A DNA stretch of 64,000 bases from Buxus sempervirens (lineage: Eukaryota; Streptophyta; Magnoliopsida; Buxales; Buxaceae), in the NCBI GenBank assembly GCA_947561395.2, contig OX387193.1, forward strand, positions 11,036,001 through 11,100,000, given 5' to 3'. The translations under genes and the position numbers were made by a program. Below, in pieces: positions 43,560 through 56,240 of this stretch. The notes beneath the pieces were generated by a model that was given only the letters and a program-made list of their open reading frames with translations, ran no database searches and was not told where the DNA came from. Each line of letters starts with the position of its first letter. Positions within the stretch are counted from its first letter, which is position 1.

Positions 43560-46500
43560 CACGTATTTTTGAATCTTCAATACATACAAATCTGAGTACC
43601 CCCTAAATAAGGCCAAGCTACCCCAGACTTAAGCCCAAGGTACTGTGCAAAGTTTTCCAAAACGTGACCCCATGAAGAGAGCACCAATAGCACAGAGTGG
43701 TAGCGAGGTAACCCAAGAAATACGACCAGGGCACCCCTCAAATAATTCTAAGGTACATCAGAAAAAAAGCCAAAGGTGCCCCCCAATGATGCCTTACGGT
43801 AGCCACAATTAAGAAGCCAGGTACTGTATGGGTACCCAACATAACACGCAGGTACCCAAAAAATCATATGAAGGTACCCCATACGAAAGCGCGCGAACGG
43901 TCCTTTAGAAAGCGCGCGCGTCAGTTGTCCTCTTAAGCCGGAACGTGCGTGCGTTAAAGACAAACGTCCGCACGTTGACGTCTGTTCCCCTTTCCTTCTA
44001 CGGGGTACCTTCCCTTTAACACAGGGGTACCTTCGTATTATATCATTGGGTACCTTAGTTTTAACTGGGGTACCTGTGGCCTACCTTAATATACGCGTCT
44101 GTGCTTGTACATACATGTGTACAAATACATACAAGCAGCCGATACACAACAAAAAATGTACTTACAAGTGTGCAAACAAGAACACACATGCACACGCAGG
44201 TATACATGTGTGTGCGTGGGTACACGTACAGACATGTGTACACAAGCCAAGTACGTCATAGGTACCCTAACTAATACGTGGGTACCCAGGCATAGGGAAT
44301 GAAGGTACCCCATACGTAAGGCGAAGGTACCCAATATGAGGAATTACTAAGAAAAGTTAACGCGCGGACATTAAGGTCAAACGCGCGAGCGTTAAAGCTA
44401 TAAAAGCGCGCGTGACAATGGTCTTCTTCGGCCGGAACGTTCGCGCATTAGAGACCAACGTCCGCGCGTTGACGTCTATTCCCCTTTCCCTCTACAGGGT
44501 ACCTTCGTTTTAAAACCGGGGTACCTTCGTATTATATTGTGCGGTACCTTAGTGTTAATTGGGGTACCTGGGGCCAACCATAATATACGCGTCTATGCAT
44601 GTACATACATGTGTACACATACATACAAGCAAGCCGGTACACACCAAAAAATGTACTTACATGTGTGCAAACAATAACACACATGTACACGCAGGTATAC
44701 ATGTGTGTGCGTGGGTACACGTACATGTACACAAGTACATGTTCTTGTACGTGTACATGTACAGAAATGTGTACACATGTACACACATGTCTACATCTGT
44801 TCAAATGCATGTAAATGTACATGTATGTGTACAAATGTACACACATGTACATGTGTGCTCATATTGACATGTGTAAGTGTGTACACATGCACACACATGG
44901 GCACATGAGTGTACACACACGCACATGTGTGCACATATACACATGTGTACTTGTGTACACAGATGACAATGTCCATGTGTACATTTGTAAGGTACATCAG
45001 CAAACAAGCCAGAGGTGCCCCCAAATGATAACTTACGGTAGGCACAATTACGAAGAAAAGTACGTCATAGGTACCCCAACTAATACATGGGTACCCAAGC
45101 ATAGGGAATGAAGGTACCCCATACGTAAGGCGAAGGTACCCAATATGAGGAATTACTAAGAAAAGTTAACGCGCGAACGTTAACGTCAAACGCGCGAGCG
45201 TTAAAGCTATAAAAGCGCGCGCGACAATGGTCTTCTTCGGCTGGAACGTTCGCGCGTTAGAGACCAACGTCCGCGAGTTGACGTCTGTTCCCCTTTCCCT
45301 CTACGGGGTACCTTCGTTTTGAAAGCGGGGTACCTTCGTATTATATTGTGCGGTACCTTAGTGTTAATTGGGGTACCTGGGGCCAACCATAATATACGCG
45401 TCTATGCATGTACATACATGTATACACATACATACAAGCAAGCCGGTACACACCAAAAAATGTACTTACATGTGTGCAAACAAGAACACACATGTACACG
45501 CAGGTATACATGTGTGCACATATACACATGTGTACATGTGTGCACATGTGTACATGTCTACTCATATATACAAGTACATGTTTACACATATACACATGTA
45601 TACATGTGTGTCCACGCATATATACATGTACATGTGTACACATATACACTGTGTACATATGTAAACAAACGTACATGAACACGTGTCCACATGTACACAT
45701 GTACACACATGTGCATATGTAAAGGTTCACGTACACATGTTAGTGCACAAGTACATGTGGACACGTGTACATGGCTCAGGAACCCAAGAAATAAGACCAG
45801 GGCGCGCCGCCTTAAATAACTCTAAGGTACATCAGAGAATAAGCCAAAGGTGCGCCCCAATAATGCCTTACGGTAGCCACAATTAAGAAGCCAGGAATTG
45901 TATGGGTACCCCCCATACAAGCCTTTAGTTGTCCCAAAGAAAAAAAGTCAAAAAATCCAATATGGGTACCCCTGTAAAATTCAGGTACTCCCCAAGAAAT
46001 ATTGGGGTACACCGCATTACACCGAAGGTACCTCAGGAAATGCTCTGCTTAAAGAACATTAACGCGCGGACGTTCTTCTAAACGCTCGCACGTTAACTTC
46101 TCTTACAGCTTAAACGTTCGCGCGCTGGACACTAACGTCCACGCGTTAATGTTTCTTTGTTATTCCTCTTTCGGGTACCTTCGCCTTTCTTAAGGGGTAC
46201 CTTCATATTATTTTTTGGGTACCTAAGTAATATGTGGGGTACCCATACAATTCCTGGCTTCTTAATTGTGGCTACCGTAAGGCATTATTGGGGGGCACCT
46301 TTGGCTTATTCTCTGTGTATATGTGTAAACATGTACATTTATATATGAGTAGACATGTACCAATGTGCACACATGTATATGTATGTAAACATGTGCCCAT
46401 GTGTGTACATTTGTAAACATGTACATGTGTGTACACAGGTACAGGTACATGTGTGTACACATATACATGTACATACATGTTTACACATGTACAGACATGT

Positions 46501-47775
46501 GTGTACATGTCTACACATTTCTATACATGTACACGTACAAGAACATGTACTTGTGTACATGTACGTGTACCCACGCACACACATGTGTGTACTTGTGTGC
46601 ACACATGTAAGTACATTCTTTGATGTGTATAGGCTTGCTTGTATGTATGTGTACACATGTAAAAACATGTACAGAAGCATATATTAGGGTAGGCTACAGG
46701 TACCCCAATTAAACCTAAGGTACCACAAGATATAATACGAAGGTACCCCGGTGTTAAAGCGAAGGTACCCCGTAGAAGGAAAGGGGAACAGACGTCAACG
46801 CACGGACGTTGGTCTCTAACGCACGAACGTTCCGGCCGAAGAAGACAGCTGTCGGACGCGCATTAATAGCTTTAAAGCTCGCGCGTCGGACCTTAACGTC
46901 TGCGCGTTAATGTTTCTTAGTAATTCCTTATATTGGGTACCTTCACCTTAAGTATGGGGTACCTTCATGTTATTGTTTGGGTACCCACGTGTTATTGTGG
47001 GTACCTATGACGTACTTGTCTTCGTAATTGTGCCTACCGTAAGTTATCATTTGGGGGCACCTCTGGCTTGTTTGCTGATGTACCTTACAAATGTACACAT
47101 GGACATTGTCATCTGTGTACACATGTACACGTATGTATATGTGCACACATGTGCGTGTGTGTACACTCATGCGCCCATGTGTGTGCATGTGTACACACTT
47201 ACACATGTCAATATGAGCACACATGTACATGTGTGTACATTTGTACACATACATGTACATTTACATGCATTTGAACAGATGTAGACATGTGTGTACATGT
47301 GTACACATATATGTACATGTTCACTTACAAAAACATATACTTGTGTACACATATATCATGTACATGTGTACACATGTACACACCTGGGTACATGTGTGCA
47401 CATATATACATGTACATGTGTACACATGTACACACATGTGTACAATCATGTATACACACATATACAAATGTACATACATGTGTGCACAACATAAACCGAA
47501 GGGACCCTTTAAAAACCCGTTGGGACACTTTAAAAAAGTTAAGAGGCTCTGGGGACGATACATATTTAATATCAACGCGCGCACGTTCTCGTGAACGCTC
47601 GGACGTTCGCTTTGGGCTTGGGTACCCCCGCTTTTTTGCATGAGGTATCCCCACATTTTGCCTGGGGTACCCCATCATAAACCGAAGGTACCCTTTGAAG
47701 AATTCCTTATGTTTTTGCACATATTTAATATCAACGCGCGCACGTGCTGGGCGCGTGCGTCCGGGCGTTTGCCTA
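43560..47775. repeat. Central repeat zone: nested direct and inverted GGTACC, CGCG and TGTACA arrays
   Basis: No gene. A unit made of GGTACC words, a CGCG/ACGTT block (CGCGCGAGCGTTAAAGCTAT and kin) and a TGTACA microsatellite is repeated directly three times (from about 43985, 44475 and 45285) and inverted at about 46160-47330. One shared marker, AATATACGCGTCTATGCATG, lies near 44583 and 45390, with a relative near 44090 and an inverted relative near 46680. Every long frame here is Cys/His/Thr/Tyr/Met-rich on both strands and is a by-product of the TGTACA repeats. Confidence 0.8.
44760..47330. repeat. Large imperfect palindrome, centre near 46040
   Basis: The arms are about 44760-46000 and 46160-47330. 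Three marker pairs agree on the centre: 44793-44938 with 47140-47290, 44990-45080 with 46995-47095, and 45830-45900 with 46236-46316. The arms differ by small changes and by microsatellite length. The centre is within about 0.75 kb of the midpoint of the 20 kb element. Confidence 0.75.
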
Positions 47776-48367
47776 TATTTACAAAGAAACAGGTCTGGCG
47801 CGTTATTTCGTCCATGCGAATCAAAGCCATCCGAAGCACTTCATCTTCATTTCGATAAAGTCTTCTCAAGGTGGGTACCACTTCTCTTCTGGAAGAGTTC
47901 CAAAGCCTATATTTCTGGTTCGTAGGACTTACGATATAATTTAGGAACGCTACTGCTTTGATTTTATATGTTACGATTAGGGTATTAATTTGTGCATTTA
48001 GGGTTTCCGATCTATGTGTTTATTCTAATGTCTTGAAGAGGTACATTTTGGTTTATCTTCGTCGGAATGGTTTATATTATCGGTTGCAATCAAGTTACTA
48101 TTCACTTTTCCTATAAGCCTTTGACAAGTACACATCCCTATTGTTATCTCCCTGACGCATGAATAACGCCTGCACTTTTTCCTTAAGTGTTGGGGTTTTT
48201 TTTATGTATATAGGGAATGGGTTTTTTCCACACAATTATTCATATTATTCACATTCTATATTATTTGCATTCGGTAGCACTCATCTTTTCTATGTCTAAC
48301 ATTATCGTTTGCTATGTGTTGTTTTGTGCATATTTATTTTTCTTCCTCTCTTCTTCTGAAATCTTAG

Positions 48368-50174
48368 ATGGCCCCTAAGACCAGAGCCTCATCTTCTAAA
48401 CCTAAGACATCCTCCAGGACAGCCAATAAGAAACGCAGGACTGATTCATTTGATAATTCAATCTTCATCAATCAGAAGGCCAAGAAGCTGTACGAGAATG
48501 ATATCAGCCACAGACAAATCTTGCTTGAAAGAGGGGTTATTCTAGAAGACTTCCCTGAGTCTATTAGTGCAACATTTACCGGGAGAGGATGGGATAACCT
48601 CTTCACCAACTTCCTGCTCCCATCCCAACACCTAGTATATGAATTCTATTCAAACATCCACAACATCGCAGACGGTCCCGCATCCTTCGATACCTCTCTC
48701 AGAAGGCAGCCCATCCATGTAGATTCTGATACCATCGCTGGGGCCCTAGGTATCCCGAGAGTTGAGAATCCTGAATTCTCGTATGTTGATGCTCCCTTAC
48801 CACAATTGCTCAATGAAGTGGCTGCTTGTTTACTGACCACTGAGAGGGAGGGGGACTATGAGGGCAAAGCTCTGGATTCCTCCAAGTTTACATTTGACAC
48901 CTCATTCATATACAAAATCCAATGGTCTAACCTTGCGCCGGTAAGTCACAGATCAACTGTGCCTCCTATGAGAGCACTCTTGCTTTATGCATTGGTCAAG
49001 AGGCATTCAATTGATGTTCCCACCATCATGATTTCGTCTATGCTTGACTGTTTTTTCGATACCAAACATAGGTGTGGACTTCCTCTCGGGTGTGCCATTG
49101 CAAAGATAGTCAAGATGCATCAAATTGACTTCCCCGAGTATGAGTTACTTGCTCCCCTTCCTCCTATCAGTACTGCAACATATAATAAGTCCAAGGGGCA
49201 ATACAACAAGTCTCATCCTCCTCCTCCACCCCTCCCCCTATTCCAGGGGTCCATGCGCCTTCTCCTCCATCTCCTACCCCTGCTGGTGAAGATGCTCCTG
49301 CTCCTCCACCCCCTCCCCCTGTTTCAGGGGTCCATGCGCCTTCTCCTCCATCTCCTCCCCCTGCTGGTGAAGATGCTCCTGCTCCTCCATCTCCTCCCCC
49401 TGCTGGTGAAGATGCTCTTGCTCCTCCATCTCCTCCCCCCAATGTTTCTATAGGACATGAGCATGATCTTCCTCTCCTGGAGTCTGCTACACATGATCAA
49501 CCTGTGGAACCTGATATTCCATCCTCATCGACGCCTGCTCCTGCTGCTGCTCCTATAGACCAAACAACTTCTTCCCAATTTCCTCGTGGACTCGCATCAA
49601 TCCTTTCACAGGTTATGGGCATGCAATGTGAGTTGATGAATCAAAACAAGCTACTTCTTGAGAACCAGGAGATGATGAAGCAGCAGATAAAACAATTGTA
49701 CGATGGTCAGCTTGCATACAAGCATGAAACTAATCGCCACGTTGCTAAGAGGGAACATCTTCTTCAGAACGTAGAAGGTGACACCTACTCTATGAAAAGG
49801 ATGTACGAGAAGTGATTAAGCCGAAGTTTGCACAAATTGACACCAAGTTGAATTGGGTGAGGACAACAGTATGGAATGCTGATGACACATTAAAAGCAGT
49901 GCATCAGAAGCAGACCAGGCTGAACGAGATATATTTGGAGATGCAACAAGACTACAGCCGGGCCATGAAGCACTTTGAATTGGAAAATCAGGAGCTTCAA
50001 AGGCTGAATAGGGATAGGGGAGAACGGAGGACAGTTGTCGATGCAGCTTCTCAAGGTGTCGTTGGAGAGCATATTCCTCCAAGTGATGCGGAGTACATTC
50101 GAGATGAACATTTGTTGCTTGAATCCCTTGAGCCTGCACACAAAGTTCCTGATCCAGCAGGGCCTGCCCCATAG
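48368..50174 (+). pseudogene. Second plant transposon-domain protein, frames shifted
   Basis: The ATG at 48368 lies right after a TCTTAG acceptor. A 5' exon with donor AAG/GTGGGT near 47872 is likely. Residues 1-280 resemble the Transposase_32-type domain (ENDISHRQILLERGVILEDF, VDSDTIAGALGIPRVE). A Pro-rich tandem repeat follows (SPPPAGEDAPAP, about 36-48 bp units, 49225-49440), then two helical segments (QNKLLLENQEMMKQQIKQLY; KHFELENQELQRLNRDRGER) ending at 50174. The frame shifts once near 49229, where one repeat has four C and its sister copy has five. It shifts again near 49815. The frames together cover about 600 codons. It is divergent to the related 41721-43016 gene, with the palindrome between them. 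Confidence 0.65.
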
Positions 50175-50529
50175 TCTTGAACCTCTTTTCATGTCATCTG
50201 AGTATCGAATGCATCTTATTTGACCATCTTGTTTTACTTATGTGCCTGTAAAACGTTGCGATAAGTGCATGCAAAGCAAATATTGTTTGGTCTTAGCTTT
50301 CATTTGTCATATTCCTCTATCTCCCCAATACACACACATTGGGTCTAGCACGTCGTAATGCGTGTACATGCAAAACAACCAGTCCAAGGTGCTGGTTATA
50401 TTAGCCTATGGTAATGAACTTCCACCTATAAGACTAAGGTATTATACGAAATGATTAAAATCTGCAACGAAGGCTGTGGGAAGACGGGGAATGCAAAAAA
50501 AGTCAGCTTATATTAATCTTAATCTTGAG

Positions 50530-51110
50530 ATACCCTTCCAAACGTGCCTACGTATCCCCCAAATCAGCCCAGGGTACCCCCCACACGAGCCTTAATTTAT
50601 CCACAAAAAATTCTCCAAATTAAGGGGAGAGTACCTCCAAGTAACACTTAGGTACCCCAAAGGTAAATTTTAGGTACCCCACAAGAAACCCGAAGGTACC
50701 CACACGTACAAAATAGTGGGAGCACATTCAACGCGCAAATCTTTCCTGGTAACGCTCGCGCGTACTGTGCACTTTAAAGCTGCAATGTGCGGGCGTTAAT
50801 GATTAACGTCCGCGCGTTTTGTTCATTATCAGTTCCTACTTGGGGGTACCTCCGGCTTACTTATGGGTTACCTTAATATTAATTTTGGGGGTACCTGGGT
50901 ATTACTTAGGGGTATTTTGGCTTATTTGCTGATGTAACTTAGGCTTATTTCGTGGGGGCCTTGGCCTTATTTCGGTGTGTACTCAACTCTTACTAGGTGA
51001 CACCTAAGCTTATATGGGGTGGGGGTGGTACATTGTGCCGGTTAGGGGGTTACCTTACCCTTCACACGAACCGTACCTTCATTTTGTTTTGGGGGGGAGT
51101 ACCTAATGTA
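50530..51110. repeat. GGTACC and CGCG array between convergent genes
   Basis: GGTACC words in 25-35 bp units on both sides (50540-50710 with CC after, 50840-51070 with GG before) surround a CGCG/ACGTT block at about 50728-50825. The block is therefore itself an inverted arrangement. It lies between the 3' ends of the 48368 and 51440 genes. Confidence 0.6.
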
Positions 51111-51439
51111 TAGTAACTTGTTTTAAAATTTGGCGTAATTTACGATCAACGAGTTTGACGAATCTGTGGCAGAACTTAAGCAATCAAAATAACCAAGCTT
51201 TTATTCAATGGATACAATGTCTTATGTACACAATACAAAAATCTGATCGTGAAACATCATAAAAAACTAAACATGCCATAAAAGTAAAATCCAAGTGAAT
51301 GCTTGATTCAACTACAGCATTCATTACAGGAACATCCTTGTCCTCAAATAAATACATACAGATTCCCCAAAAATTAAAATTTTAGTTTGTAGTTTGACGC
51401 ATGTATAATATAAAAATGTTAATACATCGAACTCTCCCC

Positions 51440-54400
51440 CTAGGTAGAACTCTTCTTCACAATATCATCCTTCACCGTGTTTTCTTCGTGGAGGATCATC
51501 TCACTCACAATGCTTCTTCTGAAGCCCGGAATATCATTCTATTCAAAATTAACAAAACTATATTAATAATGTGATCATTTGGAGCTTTTGAAAACACAAC
51601 TGGATAGGTTAGGAGTTGTAGCGTACCTACGTGAATCGAGGAGAAAGTTCTCCTCTCCAGAAAGCGGCGAACTTCATGGCGAAGATTCCATAGTCATGGC
51701 TACAAAAGATGCGAGTACAAGTTAATGCTATTAATATCATATCGTAGTAAGTATAGAAAAGAAAGAATAGGTGGAAAACGTACGGGTTGCCTTGCCGAGG
51801 AAGCTTAAGAGCCTCTGCTTTCGTCCTTGGAAATTTGCTTACTAAAACTTCCTTTTCCTATTGCCAGGTGCATATAATATCTACTGCTTTTAGCTGAAAT
51901 ATAAAAATTGATACTTAATAACAACATTAGTGACACAAGAAATTATTACGCTGATCACACTCCAGTGAGAACTTCATGGGTTCTCCACACCTTCATCGAG
52001 TTCAAAAAAAAGACTTTCTCTTTATTCATGTCAACAACACACATGTACCAATGTTCTTGCTCCAATATAGGGAAAAACAACTGCATACAAACATATTTAT
52101 TAGCTCTACCCTATTAAAAGATCCTAGCAACAATGGTGAGTTAAGCTTACCATTTTGTAGTTCACTATATTCAGTAGGTACGATGGATCAAATTGATCAT
52201 TAAGTCTGGTAAGTTCTCGGTTTTCTTCTGCCGCGCAAAAAGTCTGAAAAGTTATAATATAGGTTCAACAGGAGTATTACAGACAGTGTCAAATTCTTTT
52301 GAAGAATGTCGTAATAATTACCCCAATATCTGACAGGAAGAAGTAACATGGGCCTCCAACCTGCTGTTCCTGGAAATTCAGCATCCGCATGTAGCAATCC
52401 AAGATCTACATAGAAAAAAATAAAATCTAAGAATCCAAATATTTATGCGATCTGACAAGATACTTAGGTTGTTAGACTCCTACCCAGTTGGTAACCCATT
52501 TCTCAAGCTTCAAACATTCGAACTCACCGCGGGCAATGAAGACATCAAAGAATCTCACCAAAACCTCGCTACATATATATCCCACAAAAGAAACAGTCAA
52601 ACTATACGCAACAATTTACAAAGAAACAACGCATCAAACATAAATATGCGAAAGTACGTACTCTGGATCGAGGTCCTCACGGAATGCATAGTTGCAGACC
52701 GCGCTTCCAGCATCCACAGGAATCCTACTAGAAGATGCATCCACTGGTTCGCTTGCCTACAAGTTTATTAAAAATTCCAAAAAATGAATATATGGCTGTC
52801 AACCTAATTCTAACCGAAAAACAAAAACAATTCCTTTAGAAAAACTAAGAACAAACATACCAATGGCTGTATGGACGGATCTGCAGTGTTCAAATCCAGC
52901 AACAACCTAGCCTCCGCACGATCATCATCGTAAGATGGTACCTGAAATATATTTCATGTAGGTCACACGATCATTACATTGACAATTTTGCTCTTCAATC
53001 TACTATAGTAAAGTTTTACATGAATGGTTGACATGCAATTAGACATCCAGTTATATACTACTTATCGTTTGCGTTGGCCTCTCGGCATCGAGCGGTTGCT
53101 TACTCTTTCTGGCCCTCTTCTTTTTCTCCCCGGTGATGGTTGTAAAAGGACTCCTTTTTGCCTTGCCAGGCATCTTCATTCGTTTCAATCTCGGAGCCTC
53201 AACGGGTTGAAATGGAACGATTGAACCTTCATATTCTCCCGCTGTTGGATCCGGGATACATTCCGCCCTAGGTTCAATATCTTCCATCGGTGACACCGGG
53301 CAAGGGCCCTCCGGTGCAGAAGCAACGTTCACTGGAACCTCAAATGGTTCACGTGGACATTCAGGGGTAGGGTAGCTTCGGTAGTCACGAGCATATCCAA
53401 CAAGCTCGAGAACCATCTCTCTTAGTTCAGCTTGCCCTACTTCAAGATTGCTTATCATCAACTTCAATCTCTCCACCTAAACAAATCAAGCCACAAACAT
53501 TTGCATTTCTATAAGATCTGGAACTTATAATGAATAATAACAAAAACCGATTTCCATTACCTCCTTCTCCAAAGCCTTCAATCTCGGGGATTTGGCTACC
53601 TCAGGCTGAAGGGCAACAACTACCTTTGTTAGCTTCTTTATCGCTGCCCTCAGTTTATCCTGCTAAAACACACAATCAAATAAAATTTATGTCCATGTAC
53701 GTATAATGAATATTGATATTGAGTACCCCCTATTCGAAAATATAAATACAATACAATATAATATACCTTCTTCCTCCCCTTTGATTAATCGGACTCCGGA
53801 ACATTTTCATATTCAATATGTTCCGGAATATTCATGTCCTTTTCCTTTCCTTCTTTCTCCCTTTCCAATAGGGCTGGCAATGGGTCGGATATATATCCAA
53901 ATCCGACCCGAATCCGATCCAAAATTCTCGAATCCGATTCAAAAATATAGATCCGCGGTTCGAATACGGATATCGGATTTCGGATCCGACCGAATTCGGA
54001 TCCGAATCCGAATCTGTCCATATCCAATCCGAACCGAAATCAACATATACTTTTCATTAAATCATTGGTAACCTTTGTATAAACCATGGTTAAACTATCC
54101 TTATTCATATCTTACTTTAATATTTATATGGCTCATTAGTTTTGATAATTAAAATTTGCTTTAATAGTTAAACTTAACTTTTGAGTTTTAAGTTCAAATC
54201 GGATCTAATTCGGATCGAATTCGGATTTCGGTTATTTATTCGGTCGAATTTCGAATTCGGATATATTATATAAATTCGGTTTCGAATTCGGATTCACATA
54301 TAAAAGATCCGTCGGATTTCGGATCGAATTCGGATATCGGATTTTTATTTTCGGATTCGGATTCGGATCATGACAGATCCATACCGTATTCAACCCGTTG

Positions 54401-55209
54401 CCAGCCCTACTTTCCAACACATCCTCATCATTTCACACGGTGATGAGAGGAGCTGTTGCATCCAACTCTATCGCGCTCCCATCCATGCGCAAGCATTCAT
54501 AATAGAACATCTGCGATTGATTAAACATTTCTTCCATTACAATTTAAGCATACCAAATATATGAAATGTGTGTATAACAATAATTTACCTTTAGAAAAAC
54601 CAAACAACCACCGACATATATTTGGTGCTTCTCCTTGTATCGGCGGATTGCAGCAATGAGCCAATCAAGAACCAACTTCGACCAGTTGAGGGTACGGAGT
54701 CCCTTCATATCCATTATGAGATTTAAGAACTTTGTGCTGGCCTCCGGCTTAGCTTGAGGGCATAAAAATGAGCCCAATGCAAGCAATACAAAAAGCCTCA
54801 AAAAATCTTCATCCGCCGTCTCCTTCTCTTGCAGTCTTCTCTCCAGCTCTCCTAAAGGTATCTTACCCTTATCATCACAATACATTTTCTTTAATTCTGT
54901 GAGGTCATTTTCCACCTCATCGATTTCTATACTCTCCCCGGCAGAGGTCACCCCCAATATCCGCTGAACATCAGGAGGTGATATCTCAAACGTCCTTCCA
55001 CTTACTTCAAGGCAACATTTTTCGGGATCAAATGAAGCCAATAAGGACACAATGTTGCCCTTATAACAGTGTTTAATCATCATATCAAGAAGGCTTCTCA
55101 GCCCAATTTCTCTAACAGCTAGCTTCTGGGACTCGTTCAACCTTTTGATAATTTTTAGCAGTCGTTGAGGACTGCATCTATTGCGAACTCCTTCCCCGCT
55201 TGGTGCCAT
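51440..55209 (-). pseudogene. Ulp1/C48-like cysteine protease gene of the MULE, catalytic residues lost
   Basis: A multi-exon gene. Exon 1 is 55209-54589 (207 codons, a plant mobile-type domain: GLRSLLDMMIKHCYKGNIVS, ISPPDVQRILGVTSAG). Further exons are near 54510, at 53659-53561, 53476 to about 53060, then near 52940, 52757, 52570, 52405, 52243 and 52080, and 51890 to 51440. The C-terminal part has the SUMO-protease fold signature. LFFPILEQEHWYMCVVDMNK gives the His-Trp pair, FFLNSMK stands where the catalytic Asp-Ser should be, and NPHDYGIFAMKF stands where the family has DCG. So two of three catalytic residues are replaced (Asp to Asn, codon 52000-52002; Cys to Tyr, codon 51690-51692). In-frame stops occur near 54434 and 51859. 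A hAT insertion lies at 53879-54409. Ulp1 proteins cleave SUMO; this copy cannot. Confidence 0.7.
53879..54409. mobile_element. hAT non-autonomous element (531 bp), perfect 8-bp target duplication
   Basis: The flanks are CTTTCCAA at 53871-53878 and 54410-54417. The ends are TAGGGCTGGCAA and TTGCCAGCCCTA. Subterminal stretches repeat GGATCCGAATCCGA-type words. It is inserted into the second exon region of the Ulp1-like gene. It belongs to the same broad family as 35085-36228 but is not the same copy type. Confidence 0.88.
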
Positions 55210-55299
55210 TTATCTACAAATAAATACACAAATTGATAAAAAAAAACTTTGCAATATGACTATTTACATGTGCCATCTATAAAATCAAAATGTAAATTG

Positions 55300-56240
55300 A
55301 AATACGCTTTACGTACCCCACAAATATGCATTTTGTACCCCACAAATAAGAATTGGGTACCCACAAATAGGCCCCCTAAATTGGTTTACCTACACCTACA
55401 AATTGGCTTACCAAAACCCAATTAAGCCTTCGGTACCCCCAACAAAATAAGGCTTTCGTACCCCACAAATAAGCCTTGGGTATCCCCAAATATCCTCCCC
55501 CCCCCCACCCAAAATGTTCTAGGTACACCCCAAAAATGCCTTGGTACAAACAAGTGAGCCTTAGGTACCAGCCCCCTAAGCCTTGGGTAACCCACCAATT
55601 ATGAATTAATTGGGGAGGGGAGAGAAATCTAAGCCTTACTTCCCAAGATTTTCATCACGATTAAGTACAGGATTAATCGTGACTTGGCGATTAGGTGCGG
55701 TGATTAATCAGACGACGAATCGCGGATTTGCGATTAACTGTAAGCAGTGAAATATTGTCTCTGTTTCGTAGCGATTAGGTCTCAGGACAAATAGCCAAAT
55801 CACGATTTCAGGAAGTACCTTAGACCTATATTGGGGATACCTTGGGCTTATATTGTGGGTACTGTAGGTTTAGGGGGTACCTTAGGCTAATTTTCGTGAG
55901 TGGGTTTGGCTTACCATGGGGTACCTTAGGTTTATATGGGAGCTACCTTAGGCTTATATGCGGTACCTTGGGCTTAGAGTGGGGTACCTTAATCTGATTT
56001 GTGGGGCGTACTTATGGGTTATTTGACTGGGGGTACCTACGCTTTATTTGGGGGTGCCTGTGCATTAAATGGGGATGTAGCTAATGCTTATTTGGAGGGT
56101 ACCATAGGTTTATTTGTTGACTACGAAAATGTTTTTTGGGGAGCTCTTCGGGCGTACCTAAAGCTTAACTCGGCAGGTACCCATCGTTATTTGGAGCAGT
56201 ACCTTTGGCTTATTTCGCCTGGTACCCATGGCTCCTTATG
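55300..56240. repeat. Right subterminal arrays, mirror of the left end
   Basis: GGTACC words face one way at about 55310-55570 and the other way at about 55810-56230 (GGGTACCTTAGGCTTATTTG-like). CGATTAATCG-type words lie between them (55650-55810). The order and orientation mirror 37370-37720. One frame at 55999-56283 is open by chance through the repeat. Confidence 0.65.

Noticed and set aside
44046-47600. Many open frames of 60-130 codons rich in Cys, His, Thr, Tyr, Met and Val on both strands
   Set aside because: They arise from TGTACA/ACATGT microsatellite, which lacks stops in several frames on both strands. No domain, no splice context and no consistent start.
49167-49442. Gly/Ala-rich frame on the minus strand
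   Set aside because: Antisense of the Pro-rich tandem repeat of the 48368-50174 gene.
53706-54420. Frames rich in Arg, Ile and Pro within the 53879-54409 hAT element
   Set aside because: Produced by GGATCCGAATCCGA-type repeats inside the element.
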